Source: Duganella levis (GTDB taxonomy: Bacteria > Pseudomonadota > Gammaproteobacteria > Burkholderiales > Burkholderiaceae_D). From it: DNA of 64,000 nucleotides. A program made the position numbers and the translations under genes. This document shows, in pieces, positions 39,552-49,882 of the stretch. Where the stretch lies: NCBI RefSeq assembly GCF_009857605.1, contig NZ_WWCT01000009.1:124001-188000 (forward strand). The letters run 5' to 3'. The notes under the pieces are model-generated. The model was not told where the DNA came from and did no database searches. It worked only from the letters and a program-made list of their open reading frames with translations. The first letter of the stretch is position 1, and each line of letters begins with the position of its first letter.

Positions 39552-42500
39552 TTGAGAAAATTACAGAAAACTGCGATCGCCGCCGCAGTCGCACAGGTTG
39601 TTGTGCTGCACGCCAGTCCGGTGTGGGCCCAAACGGCAGAGCCGGCCGTCACCGGTCCGGTAGTGGTGGTGAGCGGCCAGCGCGCCGCCCTGCAATCCGC
39701 CCAAAAACTCAAACAGGATTCTGACGAGGTCGTCGACTCGATCGTCGCCGAAGACATCGGCAAGCTGCCGGACCGTTCGGTCACCGAGGTGCTGCAACGT
39801 ATCGCCGGCGTGACCATCGACCGCAATATGGCGGGCGACCCGAATCGCCAATCGGTCGAAGGTTCCGGCGTCTCCGTGCGCGGCCTGACCTACGTGCGTT
39901 CGGAAATCAACGGCCGCGACGCGTTCTCGGCCGGTGGCGGCCGCTCGCTCGGTTTCTCCGACGTGGCGCCGGAACTGATGGCCGGCGTGGATGTCTACAA
40001 GAATCCGTCGGCCGAACAGGTGGAAGGCGCTGTCGCCGGCCTGGTCAATCTGCGCACCGCCATGCCGTTCGACTTCAAAGGCTTCAAGGGCACGGCGGGT
40101 GTGTCGGAATCGTATTCCACGCTGCGCAAGGGCAAACCATCGCCGACCGCCACCGTGCTGCTGTCGAACCGCTGGAACACCGACATCGGCGAGATCGGCG
40201 CCCTGATCGACTTCGCCCATGCCAAGAGCCCGAGCCGTTCTGACGGCGTCGGCGTCGATCCGTATTTCCCGCACGTGAACTCGACCGATCCGGCGCTGTA
40301 CGACCGCACCAAGACGCAATGGATACCGCTGGGCGTCGGCTATCGCTCGCAGGAATTCGACCGCACCCGCCGTGGCGACTATGCCGCCTTCCAGTGGCGG
40401 CCGAACAAGGACCTGACCGCCGGCCTGACCTACTTCAAGACCCGCTACAAGGAAGACCTGGACGAGCACGTCGTGGCGTCGTCCGAGGACAAGTGGTACC
40501 AGCAGGTGGCCAGTTCCAACTCGGTGTTCGATAAAAACGGCGCCTTCCAGAGCGGCACCATCTCGAACCCGACATATGGCGGTTCGCCGTTCAACAGTTC
40601 GCAGCGTATCAACACGCGCGAATCGACCACCCGCGACATCTCGCTGAACGTGCAGTGGCGCGTGTCGCCGGCGCTGACCTGGACCAATGACTTCCAGCAC
40701 GTGCGCTCAACCACCGAGGGCTTCGACGCCGACGTCTCGACCGGCTTCATCCTGCCGAACCAGACCATGGACATGACCGGCAAGGTGCCGCAGATCGGCC
40801 TCGGCTCGGCGGCCTACATGGCCGATCCGAAGAACTACTACTGGGCCTACACCCAGGAAGCGCTGGACCGCGCCACGGCCACCCAGAAAGCCTGGAAATC
40901 CGACGTCAAGTACTCGTTCGACGATCCGGTACTGCGCGACATCCGCTTCGGCGTGCGCATGGCCAACCGCGAAGGCGACAACAACAAGGCGCAGAAATTC
41001 TACAACTGGCAGGCGATTACCTTCCCGTGGATGGAGGGCTGGCAGATCAACGGCGTGGCACGCCTGAGCGACCCGCGCTTTGCCGGCGGCGCTTCGCTGC
41101 AGACGATCGACAACTTCTTCGGCGGCAAATACAACCTGCCACCGATGCTGTTCGCCGATTCGGCCACGGTGCGCGGCTTCCCTGACCAATGGAGCAAGAT
41201 CCACGCTTACCACGATGTGCTGTGCGCGGAAAAAGGCTCGACCTGCGATCCATGGAAACCGGCCACGTTCAACGACCCGGCCGCCACCAACACGCAGACC
41301 GAGAAGACCCGCGCCGCCTACACGCAGCTGCGCTTCGGCTGGGATGACCTGAAGTTCCCGATCGACGGTAACCTCGGCATCCGCTACGTGCGCACCCAGG
41401 GCGCCGGCAGCGGTTATGTTGCCTACACGCCGCCGTCCACACCATCGGTCGGCACCGGCGTCAACGTCACCGGCCTGGACAAGCTGATCAATATCCCGGC
41501 GTTTGCGCAATCGCAGTCGTTCACCAATTCGTATGGCAACTGGCTGCCGAGCCTGAACCTGCGCATGAAGGCCAGCGACCAGCTGCAATTCCGCTTTGCA
41601 GCGGCGAAGGCGATGTCGCGGCCTGACTTCAACCAGCTTCAGGTGCAGACCACGCTGAGCGCCTCGCACCTGCAGACGGTTACCCGCGACGCCGCCGGCA
41701 ACACCACCGGCGTGGCGTTCAACGGCACCAGCCTGACCGGCACCAGCGACGGCAATCCGATGCTGAAGCCGATCACCTCGACCAACGTCGACCTGACCGC
41801 CGAGTGGTACTTCGCCAAGGCCGGTTCGCTGACGTTCTCGGCGTTCAACAAGGACCTGAAGGACATCATCGTCACCAAGAACTATGCGTACACGGCGAAC
41901 GATGTGACCGGCAAGCCGCAAACCTTCGTGGTCACCGGTCCGGTCAACGGCGCCAAGGGCTTTGCCCGCGGTTTCGAAATCGCCCACCAGCAGTACTACG
42001 ATTTCGTGCCGGATTGGCTGCGCGGCATCGGCACCCAGGCCAGCTGGACCTACGTGCAGAGCGAGCGCACGCTGAAAGATCCGGTGTACGAAGCATGGTG
42101 CTCGGGTAACGATGCGTCGTCCAACTTCAACCTGAGCATCAACGGTTGCGATACCGACGCGCGCGCATTCGGCAAGACGCCGCTGCCGGGCCTGTCCCGT
42201 CACACGGTCAACCTGGCGCTGATGTACGAGCAGCACGGCCTGTCGCTGCGGGTGGCTTACAACTGGCGTTCGCGTTACCTGCTGGGTGTGAACCAGTGGG
42301 GCAGCCGTGGCAACAACGGCCTGAACACGAACCCGACCGCCAGCTCGTTCCTGATCCCGACCACCAACAACGACCAGGCCTTCGGTCTGCCGTTGTACCA
42401 GGCGGCGTATGGTCAGGTGGATGCGTCGATCTTCTATGACTTCACGGACAAGTTCCGCGTTGGTCTGGAAGGCACCAACCTGGGCAATGCGTACACGCGC

Positions 42501-42590
42501 CAGATCATGGAGCAGCACTCGGGTGACTTCACCCGCCAGGTGTTCATGAGCGGCCCGCGTTACACCTTGCTGGCGCAGTACTCGTTCTAA
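39552..42590 (+). CDS. TonB-dependent outer-membrane receptor
   Basis: The 1012-residue protein begins at a TTG codon after GGGGAGA; no ATG fits. A signal peptide (about 1-28, ending VWAQ) is followed by a TonB-box-like VVVVSGQR, a plug domain with [21 protein letters not shown], and a 22-strand barrel ending in a C-terminal aromatic (QYSF), which marks export to the outer membrane. It belongs to the Xanthomonas/Caulobacter-type receptors that import carbohydrates. The nearby LacI-like site and halogenase support uptake of a plant- or algal-derived compound; this is inference. Confidence 0.95.
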   Translation: MRKLQKTAIAAAVAQVVVLHASPVWAQTAEPAVTGPVVVVSGQRAALQSAQKLKQDSDEVVDSIVAEDIGKLPDRSVTEVLQRIAGVTIDRNMAGDPNRQSVEGSGVSVRGLTYVRSEINGRDAFSAGGGRSLGFSDVAPELMAGVDVYKNPSAEQVEGAVAGLVNLRTAMPFDFKGFKGTAGVSESYSTLRKGKPSPTATVLLSNRWNTDIGEIGALIDFAHAKSPSRSDGVGVDPYFPHVNSTDPALYDRTKTQWIPLGVGYRSQEFDRTRRGDYAAFQWRPNKDLTAGLTYFKTRYKEDLDEHVVASSEDKWYQQVASSNSVFDKNGAFQSGTISNPTYGGSPFNSSQRINTRESTTRDISLNVQWRVSPALTWTNDFQHVRSTTEGFDADVSTGFILPNQTMDMTGKVPQIGLGSAAYMADPKNYYWAYTQEALDRATATQKAWKSDVKYSFDDPVLRDIRFGVRMANREGDNNKAQKFYNWQAITFPWMEGWQINGVARLSDPRFAGGASLQTIDNFFGGKYNLPPMLFADSATVRGFPDQWSKIHAYHDVLCAEKGSTCDPWKPATFNDPAATNTQTEKTRAAYTQLRFGWDDLKFPIDGNLGIRYVRTQGAGSGYVAYTPPSTPSVGTGVNVTGLDKLINIPAFAQSQSFTNSYGNWLPSLNLRMKASDQLQFRFAAAKAMSRPDFNQLQVQTTLSASHLQTVTRDAAGNTTGVAFNGTSLTGTSDGNPMLKPITSTNVDLTAEWYFAKAGSLTFSAFNKDLKDIIVTKNYAYTANDVTGKPQTFVVTGPVNGAKGFARGFEIAHQQYYDFVPDWLRGIGTQASWTYVQSERTLKDPVYEAWCSGNDASSNFNLSINGCDTDARAFGKTPLPGLSRHTVNLALMYEQHGLSLRVAYNWRSRYLLGVNQWGSRGNNGLNTNPTASSFLIPTTNNDQAFGLPLYQAAYGQVDASIFYDFTDKFRVGLEGTNLGNAYTRQIMEQHSGDFTRQVFMSGPRYTLLAQYSF

Positions 42591-42596
42591 GCGGGA

Positions 42597-43232
42597 TTAA
42601 TGGTGGCTTCGGAGGTGCAGGTCGAACTTCCAGGTCACCAGCCGCAGAATCGCGATGAAGGCGGCGCTGGCCCACAGCGCCGCATCATCGGACACCACGT
42701 CGGCGTATTGCAGGCCGATGTAGAGCCAGGTGCCGAAGAAGGCACAGATGGCGTAAGGCTTACCGTCACGCAGCACCATCGGCACTTCGTTGCAGACGAT
42801 GTCGCGCAGCACGCCGCCGAAGATACCAGTGATCACGCCCATCATCGAGGCGATGAAGATCGGCATATGGGCCGCTTGCGCCTGCGCCACGCCGGCCACG
42901 GCAAACAGGCCGAGACCGACCGCGTCGGCCACCACAATCACTCGTTCGGAAATGATTTGCTTGACGGTGCGCATCAGCGGCGTCGCCACCAAGGTCAGCA
43001 CGAAGATCAGGATCACGTATTCCTGGTGCATGACCCAGAACAGCGGCCGCTTGTCGAGCAGGATGTCGCGCAGCGTCCCGCCGCCGAACGCGGCGATGAA
43101 GGCCACGGTGAACACGCCGACGATGTCCATGCGCTTGCGGCGCGCCTCCACAAATCCTGATAGCGCGCCAACCAGGATCGCCATGATTTCAATGATGGTG
43201 ATCAGCGAGACGTGAACCGGGACGTGCTTCAT
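42597..43232 (-). CDS. TRIC/UPF0126-type membrane protein
   Basis: The ATG at 43232 is chosen over the TTG at 43256 as the first real methionine codon, although no good ribosome-binding site is seen. The 211-residue protein has six to seven membrane helices and two copies of the UPF0126 unit, with GGGTLRDILLDKRP near residue 45 and GGVLRDIVCNEVPMV near 135; the GGxxRD motif lies in the pore. Bacterial TRIC homologues form trimeric cation channels. Its end is six bases from the convergent receptor gene. Confidence 0.9.
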   Translation of the reverse strand: MKHVPVHVSLITIIEIMAILVGALSGFVEARRKRMDIVGVFTVAFIAAFGGGTLRDILLDKRPLFWVMHQEYVILIFVLTLVATPLMRTVKQIISERVIVVADAVGLGLFAVAGVAQAQAAHMPIFIASMMGVITGIFGGVLRDIVCNEVPMVLRDGKPYAICAFFGTWLYIGLQYADVVSDDAALWASAAFIAILRLVTWKFDLHLRSHH

Positions 43233-43303
43233 GTAGGCGTATGGACAAGGTTGCAATGCACGTAGGCTAACATGGCCGCCTCAAGCGCGGTAGGGCTGTT
43301 GCA

Positions 43304-44206
43304 TCATATCAACGCCCGGCACGTTTCAAACAACAGTTCACGCACCCAGCTGCGCGCCGGATCGCGCTCGGTGCGCTGGTGCCAGGCGGCGATCTTGCGG
43401 AAGCCGGCGATCTCCAGCGGCGGTTCCAGCAGCGCCAGGCCGTCGGTCAGCACCGCCAGCTTGTGCGGTACCACGGCGATCAGGTCGCTCACGCGCAGAA
43501 AATCCAGCAGCACCAGGAAGCTGGTCACCGACAAGGTGACGCGGCGCGCGCGGCCCATCGCGGCCAGCGCCGTGTCGGTGGCGCCGGCAAACGGGTTGCC
43601 GCTGTACGACACCAGCGCGTGATCGAGCGCGCAGAACTGGTCCAGCGTCAGCGGGCCTTGCGCATGCGGGTGGTCGGCGCGCAGCACGCAGACGTAGCGT
43701 TCGTCGAACAGGAAGCGGGTGTGCAGCTCGGGCGTGGAGGTCTCCGGCGTAATCAGCGCCAGATCGACGTCGCCACGCTCCAGCTGCGTGGGCAGGCTGC
43801 TGTGTACCGGCTGCACCGCTACGCGGATACCGGGCGCCTGTTTGCGCAGCGCCGACAGGAAGGGCACCATCACGGCGCGCAGCGCGTAGTCGGTGGCGGC
43901 GATGGTCAGCGTGAGTTCGGCGGTGGCCGGGTTGAAGCCTTGTGGACGCAGCATGCCTTCGACTTCGGCCAGCAGCTGTTTGACCGGACCGGCCAGGGCC
44001 AGCGCACGGGTCGTCGGCACCATGCCGCGCTGGGCGCGCACGAACAACGGATCGTCGAAGTGTTCGCGCAGGCGGGTCAGGATGCCGCTGACCGCCGGTT
44101 GTGTCAGCGATAGCCGCTCGGCGGCGCCGGTGACGCTGCGCTCGTCGAGCAAGGCGTCGAGCGCCTTGAGCAGGTTGAAGTCGAAGGTTCTGATATCAGC
44201 TGGCAT
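43304..44206 (-). CDS. LysR-family transcriptional regulator
   Basis: The 300-residue protein has an N-terminal winged helix (about 8-65, with SVTGAAERLSLTQPAVSGIL) and a C-terminal periplasmic-binding-fold effector domain (about 95-295). It is divergently transcribed from the SRPBCC gene at 44282, with 75 bases between starts, so that gene is the likely target. The effector is unknown. Confidence 0.93.
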   Translation of the reverse strand: MPADIRTFDFNLLKALDALLDERSVTGAAERLSLTQPAVSGILTRLREHFDDPLFVRAQRGMVPTTRALALAGPVKQLLAEVEGMLRPQGFNPATAELTLTIAATDYALRAVMVPFLSALRKQAPGIRVAVQPVHSSLPTQLERGDVDLALITPETSTPELHTRFLFDERYVCVLRADHPHAQGPLTLDQFCALDHALVSYSGNPFAGATDTALAAMGRARRVTLSVTSFLVLLDFLRVSDLIAVVPHKLAVLTDGLALLEPPLEIAGFRKIAAWHQRTERDPARSWVRELLFETCRALI

Positions 44207-44281
44207 GATGTTTGGAATAAAAAAGATCGATTGGATTTATTTTACGCTCAGCCGCATTATTTGGCTTTTCAAGGAGTCTTT

Positions 44282-44818
44282 ATGAGCGACATTATCTGGC
44301 CGGAGGCGTATCTGCCCGGCACCACCGACAACTATGTATCGAATGAAATCACCGTGGCCGGCCTCAGCGCCGCCGACGTCTGGGCGCAGCTGGACAATAC
44401 GGATGCCTGGCCGGGCTATTACAGCAACGCGTCCGAGATCCGCTTCCACGACCGCAGCGGCCCGACGCTGAGCGCAGGCGCGCGCTTCCGCTTCACCACC
44501 TTTGGCTTCGCGGTCGAGGCGGAAGTAGTGGAGTACGTGCCGCCGACACCCGGTCAGGCGGCTCGCGTGGCGTGGCACGGCTGGGTGGAGGGCGATGCCG
44601 CGACGCGTCTGGATGTGCATCACGCCTGGCTGTTTGAAGACCTGCCGGGCGGCCGCGTGCGCATCCTGACGCAGGAAACGCAAAACGGCCAGCCGGCCTG
44701 CGACTTGGCCATCGCCAAACCGAATCCGATGCTGAACGCGCACCAGGAATGGATCGACGGCCTGGCTGGCGCTGCCCGGCGCGTCGTGGCGGCGCAATCG
44801 CATACTCCGTCACCGTAA
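44282..44818 (+). CDS. SRPBCC-fold (polyketide cyclase-like) protein
   Basis: The ATG at 44282 follows AAGGAG by five bases. The 178-residue protein has the START-like layout, with VSNEITVAGLSAADVWAQLDNTDAWPGYY at the first strand and helix, and EWIDGLAGAARR in the closing helix. Members bind hydrophobic ligands; the function here is unknown. Divergent LysR control is likely. Confidence 0.8.
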   Translation: MSDIIWPEAYLPGTTDNYVSNEITVAGLSAADVWAQLDNTDAWPGYYSNASEIRFHDRSGPTLSAGARFRFTTFGFAVEAEVVEYVPPTPGQAARVAWHGWVEGDAATRLDVHHAWLFEDLPGGRVRILTQETQNGQPACDLAIAKPNPMLNAHQEWIDGLAGAARRVVAAQSHTPSP

Positions 44819-44828
44819 GCATTTGCTC

Positions 44829-44857
44829 TTGACATCAAAAGGACGAACGCTTAAGAT
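44829..44857 (+). promoter_or_regulatory. near-consensus promoter of the MFS operon
   Basis: A perfect -35 TTGACA (44829-44834) and TAAGAT (44852-44857) are separated by exactly 17 bases, 41 bases before the MFS start codon. It is the best promoter in the window. Confidence 0.85.
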
Positions 44858-44876
44858 CGAAAACTTAATTACTAAC

Positions 44877-44887
44877 TAGCTTAGCTA
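44877..44887. promoter_or_regulatory. candidate MarR operator
   Basis: TAGC-TTA-GCTA is a perfect short palindrome, in an AT-rich stretch 10 bases before the MFS start and just after the -10. Binding by the MarR protein encoded in the same operon would block transcription. The assignment is inferred from position. Confidence 0.45.
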
Positions 44888-44897
44888 TCTAAATTTG

Positions 44898-46304
44898 ATG
44901 AAAGCGAATTTTCCACCACGCTGGCCCATTCTGGCGGTCATGATCGTCGCCGAGATCATGGACTTGGCGGCGTCGACCATCGTCAACGTCGGCGGCCCGG
45001 CTTTGATCGAGTCGCTTGGCGCCACGCCGACCCAGATGCAGTGGGGAATTGGCGGCTACGCGCTGACCTTGGGCGCTGGCCTGGTGCTGGGGGGACGGCT
45101 GGGCGACCGGTACGGCAGGCGGCCGATGTTTTTATACGGGCTTGCCGCCTTCAGTATCGCTTCGCTTTTGTGCGCCTTGGCGCCGACGATTGCGCTCCTG
45201 ATTGCGTTTCGCATGGTGCAGGGCGTGGCCGGCGCGATGTTATTGCCACAAGGCCTGGGGCTGCTGCGCGAAAACTATTGCGGTCCGGACCTGGCGAAAG
45301 TGTTTGGCATCTTTGGTCCCATTCTGGGCCTGGCCGGCATCCTTGGCCCAGTGCTGGGAGGCGTGCTGGTCGAGGCTGACGTGTTCGGCCTCGGCTGGCG
45401 GTCGGTGTTCCTGATGAATGTGCCGATTGGCATGGCCTGCTTCTCAATTGCCTGGAAATACCTGCCGCATCGTGCCGGCGACCTCTCGATCAAAATCGAC
45501 CTCATCGGCACGATGATCCTGGCGGTCTCGTCGGTGCTGATCGTGCTGCCACTTGGCGGCGAGGGCTGGTCACGCTGGGGATGGGCTTGTCTCGGCTCGG
45601 CGGCGGTTGGTGTCGGTCTGTTTGTTGCGCGCCAGTCGTCGGTGGTGAAAGCAGGGCGGACGCCGCTGGTGATGCCGTCGATCTTTCAGCATTCCGCTTA
45701 CACCGCGGGGTTGATCGGCATTGCGCTATTTTTTTGCTCGCTGGTCGGCATGCAGCTGGTCTTGACGCTCTTTCTGCAAATCGGCCACGGATTCACGCCG
45801 GGAGAGGCAAGTATCGCCAGTCTGCCCTTTGCCGTCGGGACCGCTTGTGGCGCCACGCTCAGCGGCGCAATTCTGGCGGCGCGTTTCGGCCGCAAGGTGT
45901 TGCAGCTTGGCGCGGCGGTACAACTAGCCGGGGTGGCGCTGCTGAAATTCGAGCTTGGTACCACCAGCGCATTTTCTGCGTGGCAGGTCGCGCCAGGGAT
46001 GCTGATGTGCGGTATCGGCGCCGGTCTGGTGATTGCGGCGCTGTTCAGCATCATTCTTGCCGCGCTGGACGAAAAACAGATCGGTTCGGGCTCCGGCGTT
46101 CTCTCTGCCGTGCAATCCATTGCTGCCTCGGTGGGCGTGGCGGTGTTCAGCAGCACGTTTTTCCTGGCGCGCCCGGCCGTTGAACCGGCTTCGGCCTTAA
46201 GCGCGGCCTTGACGGTACAAACCATCGTACTGCTCGCCTTTATTGGCATTACCTTATTTTTCCCGATTAATGCGAACGCTGCTCTTGAGGCACAACATGG
46301 ATAA
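44898..46304 (+). CDS. MFS drug-efflux transporter, EmrB/QacA type
   Basis: The ATG at 44898 gives 468 residues with about 14 membrane helices. MFS motif A (GGRLGDRYGRRP, near residue 68) and motif C-like GILGPVLGG (near 155) mark it as a drug:proton antiporter of the DHA2 type. The first helix carries the acidic EIMDLAASTIVN. It is in one operon with a MarR regulator and an FAD monooxygenase, overlapping the MarR gene by eight bases. Export of an antibiotic or aromatic compound is likely; the substrate is unknown. Confidence 0.92.
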   Translation: MKANFPPRWPILAVMIVAEIMDLAASTIVNVGGPALIESLGATPTQMQWGIGGYALTLGAGLVLGGRLGDRYGRRPMFLYGLAAFSIASLLCALAPTIALLIAFRMVQGVAGAMLLPQGLGLLRENYCGPDLAKVFGIFGPILGLAGILGPVLGGVLVEADVFGLGWRSVFLMNVPIGMACFSIAWKYLPHRAGDLSIKIDLIGTMILAVSSVLIVLPLGGEGWSRWGWACLGSAAVGVGLFVARQSSVVKAGRTPLVMPSIFQHSAYTAGLIGIALFFCSLVGMQLVLTLFLQIGHGFTPGEASIASLPFAVGTACGATLSGAILAARFGRKVLQLGAAVQLAGVALLKFELGTTSAFSAWQVAPGMLMCGIGAGLVIAALFSIILAALDEKQIGSGSGVLSAVQSIAASVGVAVFSSTFFLARPAVEPASALSAALTVQTIVLLAFIGITLFFPINANAALEAQHG

Positions 46305-46803
46305 CGACGTAATGCAAACACCTACCTTTCCGGCGGAAGATCCGCGCGGCCTGCACATTGCAGGCGATCCCATCGGCCGCCAGTTACAGGAAATTGCCGG
46401 GCTGACGCGCGAAGTGGCCGAGCAATTGGGCGCGGCCATGGGCATTAACCAGACCGATCTGGCATTGATGGAGCAACTCATCTCGGATGGTCCGCTTTCG
46501 CCGAACGAGCTGGCGTCGCGGCTGTCCGTGACGACCGCCGGCGTGACGCTGGTCATCGACCGCCTTGAGCGAGCCGGGCATGTGGTGCGCGAACGGCAAC
46601 AGAACGACAAGCGCCGCGTGCTGGTGCGTCCGGTGCAGGCGTCGGTGGCCCAGACTTACACGCATATCGCGCCCATGCTGAATCAGCTGGATGCCGTGCT
46701 GGGCGCTTTGTCGGCAGGCGAGCGCGCGACGATCCAGCAATTTCTGGGGCAAGTCATCGATGTCTATCGCGGCACGGTCCTGGACAAGAAAGAGAAACCA
46801 TGA
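46297..46803 (+). CDS. MarR-family transcriptional regulator
   Basis: The ATG at 46297 begins in the last codons of the MFS gene. The 168-residue protein has the MarR winged helix, with LSPNELASRLSVTTAGVTLVIDRLERAGHVVRERQQNDKRR as helices 3-4 and wing. It probably represses its own operon and is released by a phenolic or drug ligand. The end overlaps the start of the monooxygenase gene (ATGA). Confidence 0.93.
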   Translation: MDNDVMQTPTFPAEDPRGLHIAGDPIGRQLQEIAGLTREVAEQLGAAMGINQTDLALMEQLISDGPLSPNELASRLSVTTAGVTLVIDRLERAGHVVRERQQNDKRRVLVRPVQASVAQTYTHIAPMLNQLDAVLGALSAGERATIQQFLGQVIDVYRGTVLDKKEKP

Positions 46804-47990
46804 AACAACGAAAAATTCTGATCACGGGCGCGAGTGTCGCCGGCCCAACGCTGGCGTTCTGGCTGGCGCGCCAGGGCATGGACGTCACGGTGGTCGAACG
46901 TGCCGCCGAATTCCGCGACGGCGGCCAGACCATCGACGTGCGCGGCGCTGGTGAAATTGTCGCGCAACGTATGGGCCTGGTGAGCGCCATCCGGGCCAAA
47001 ACAACCCATGAAGACGGCATCAGGTTTGTTGACGAACACAATCGAACCAAGGCCGAACTCGGGGTGGGTGCCTACGATGGCAATGGCCCGATTGCCGAGC
47101 TTGAAATTTTGCGGGGCGAACTGGCCAAACTGCTGATCGAGCATAGCCGGAAAGCGGTCGACTACCGCTTCGGCGACAGCATCGCATCGTTGGCGGAGCA
47201 GGCCGATGGCGTGCAGGTGCGTTTTGCCCAGGGCGGCGAGGCGCTCTTCGATCTCGTGATTGCTGCGGAAGGCGTAGGCTCGCATACGCGCAAGATGGTG
47301 TTCGGTGACGAGGTCAAGCGGCGGTCGCTGGATGTGTACACCGCGTATTTCACCATTCCGCGCCAGCCTAGCGACGGCCGCCAGATGCGATGGTTCAATG
47401 CGCCGGGCGGCTTGTGTGTCTGCCTGCGTCCGGACAACCTGGGCACGACCCGCGCGCTGCTGTCGTTCCAGGAGCCGCCACGTGGCTATGAGAAGTTGCC
47501 GCCTGCCGAACAAAAGCAGCTGCTCCGGGAGAAATTCAAAGGGCTAGGTTGGGAGACGCCGCGCATCCTGGCCGCGCTGGAGGACACGCCAGACCTTTAT
47601 CTGGATCAGATTTCCCAGGTCAAAATGGATCGCTGGTCGAAGGGACGCATTGCGCTGGTCGGTGACGCTGCATATTGCGCCTCGCCGATCAGCGGCATGG
47701 GGACTAGCCTGGGTCTGTGCGGCGCTTACATCCTGGCCGGAGAGCTGGGGCGCCATGCCAGTCACACCGCAGCGTTTGCCGCCTATGAAGAGATCATGCG
47801 GCCGTATGTGGATCAGGCACAGGACGTGCCGAAGTTTGCGCCACGTCTGGCTTCGCCGCATTCGCGCGCCGGCATCGCACTGGGCCACGCCGTGTTGCGC
47901 ATGGCAGGCGCGCCCATTTTCAAGCCGCTGCTGGCGAAGTTTCTGGCGCCTAAATCCAATGCGATTGCGCTGCCAGACTACGGGATATGA
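46800..47990 (+). CDS. FAD-dependent monooxygenase, TetX/PHBH-like
   Basis: The 396-residue flavoprotein starts with KILITGASVAGPTLAFWLA (FAD phosphate loop), then a DVRG(A)GE motif, the DG motif RIALVGDAAYCASPISGMG near 285 and SLGLCGAYILAGEL. This is the aromatic hydroxylase fold that includes tetracycline-inactivating TetX. Co-transcription with an efflux pump and MarR regulator suggests inactivation of a toxic compound. The substrate is not predictable. There is no tetracycline-specific signature that I can confirm. Confidence 0.88.
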   Translation: MKQRKILITGASVAGPTLAFWLARQGMDVTVVERAAEFRDGGQTIDVRGAGEIVAQRMGLVSAIRAKTTHEDGIRFVDEHNRTKAELGVGAYDGNGPIAELEILRGELAKLLIEHSRKAVDYRFGDSIASLAEQADGVQVRFAQGGEALFDLVIAAEGVGSHTRKMVFGDEVKRRSLDVYTAYFTIPRQPSDGRQMRWFNAPGGLCVCLRPDNLGTTRALLSFQEPPRGYEKLPPAEQKQLLREKFKGLGWETPRILAALEDTPDLYLDQISQVKMDRWSKGRIALVGDAAYCASPISGMGTSLGLCGAYILAGELGRHASHTAAFAAYEEIMRPYVDQAQDVPKFAPRLASPHSRAGIALGHAVLRMAGAPIFKPLLAKFLAPKSNAIALPDYGI

Positions 47991-48002
47991 GTGATCGATG
48001 CG

Positions 48003-48029
48003 CCAGCCAGCGCCATACGCACTGGCTGG
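48003..48029. terminator. possible weak terminator hairpin between convergent genes
   Basis: CCAGCCAG and CTGGCTGG form an eight-base stem with an 11-base loop in the 46-base gap between convergent genes. No T run is present, so termination here is uncertain. Confidence 0.3.
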
Positions 48030-48036
48030 AGCGTTA

Positions 48037-48711
48037 TCAGCGCTGAGGCTGGAGGGCGGCGCGCAGCAGCACGATCAACGCGCCTTCGCCGCCTTCATGG
48101 TTGCGTGCCTGGCAGAACGCCACCACGCCTTTTTGCACCAGCCAGCTGTGCACCATCGACTTCAACACCGGCTCCTGGCCGCGCGAGCCGAAGCCGCGTC
48201 CATGGATCACGCACACGCAACGCTGGTTGCGCAGTCCGGCCTTGCTGAGGAAGGCGCCCAGCGCATCGCGCGCCTGGTCGCGGTTCATGCCGTGCAGGTC
48301 CAGCTCATCCTGCACCGGCCAGTGGCCCTTGCGCAGCTTCTTCATCACATCCGGACCCACGCCCGGCGCCGAATAATTCAACGCCGGATCGTCTTCCAGA
48401 TAATGGTCGACTTCAAACAGGTCCGACAGCGATTCCTTCAACACCGCCGCATCGTCCTCCGCCTGCGTCAGCTTGCGGGCTGGCACTGTCGTGGCCGCCG
48501 CGCCGACACCCTTGGGCACCGACGGCGGCACGTAGCGGTCCGACACCGGCATGCGCTTGACGCCGCCCAGCGCGGTCTGGAACAGGTTGGCTTCCACCAC
48601 CTGTTTCTTCTGCTGCTGGACGCGCTCCGCCTCCTTGACGGCGCGCGTTTCGGCCTGCTCCTTGAGCTGTTTGCTCAAGGATTTGAGGTCGGCGAAGTCT
48701 TTCAGGCCCAC
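48037..48711 (-). CDS. Smr-domain protein (MutS2 C-terminal type)
   Basis: The 224-residue protein begins with a GTG, preceded by an AGGAG site inside the end of trxB. The N-terminal half is Lys/Gln-rich coiled coil. The C-terminal half is the Smr endonuclease domain with LDLHGMNRDQARDAL (near residue 135) and IHGRGFGS (near 172). Stand-alone Smr proteins nick branched DNA or cleave RNA at stalled ribosomes. It is three bases from trxB on the same strand. Confidence 0.9.
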   Translation of the reverse strand: MGLKDFADLKSLSKQLKEQAETRAVKEAERVQQQKKQVVEANLFQTALGGVKRMPVSDRYVPPSVPKGVGAAATTVPARKLTQAEDDAAVLKESLSDLFEVDHYLEDDPALNYSAPGVGPDVMKKLRKGHWPVQDELDLHGMNRDQARDALGAFLSKAGLRNQRCVCVIHGRGFGSRGQEPVLKSMVHSWLVQKGVVAFCQARNHEGGEGALIVLLRAALQPQR

Positions 48712-48714
48712 GGA

Positions 48715-49683
<969 letters not shown>

Positions 49684-49882
49684 TTATGTTGGATTAATCC
49701 GAATGTGGGGGCGCGAACAAGGGCGGCAAGGGCATGCCGCTATTGCAATTGCGCAAGCAATACAAGATTATAGTGCAAGCAGGGAATCAGGATGAATCGT
49801 GGGGGCGGTTGTTGCCCTTATGCCTTAGAATACCGCTATAGGAATATTTCCTGACCGCCAACGTTGCAACACCTTAATACCT

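Noticed and set aside
40707..42518. A 603-codon open frame opposite the TonB receptor
   Set aside because: It is an antisense shadow with no domain; the plus-strand receptor is complete.
46800..47990. Calling the flavin enzyme a tetracycline resistance protein
   Set aside because: The fold is shared by many aromatic hydroxylases, and no residue pattern specific to tetracycline binding can be confirmed by eye.
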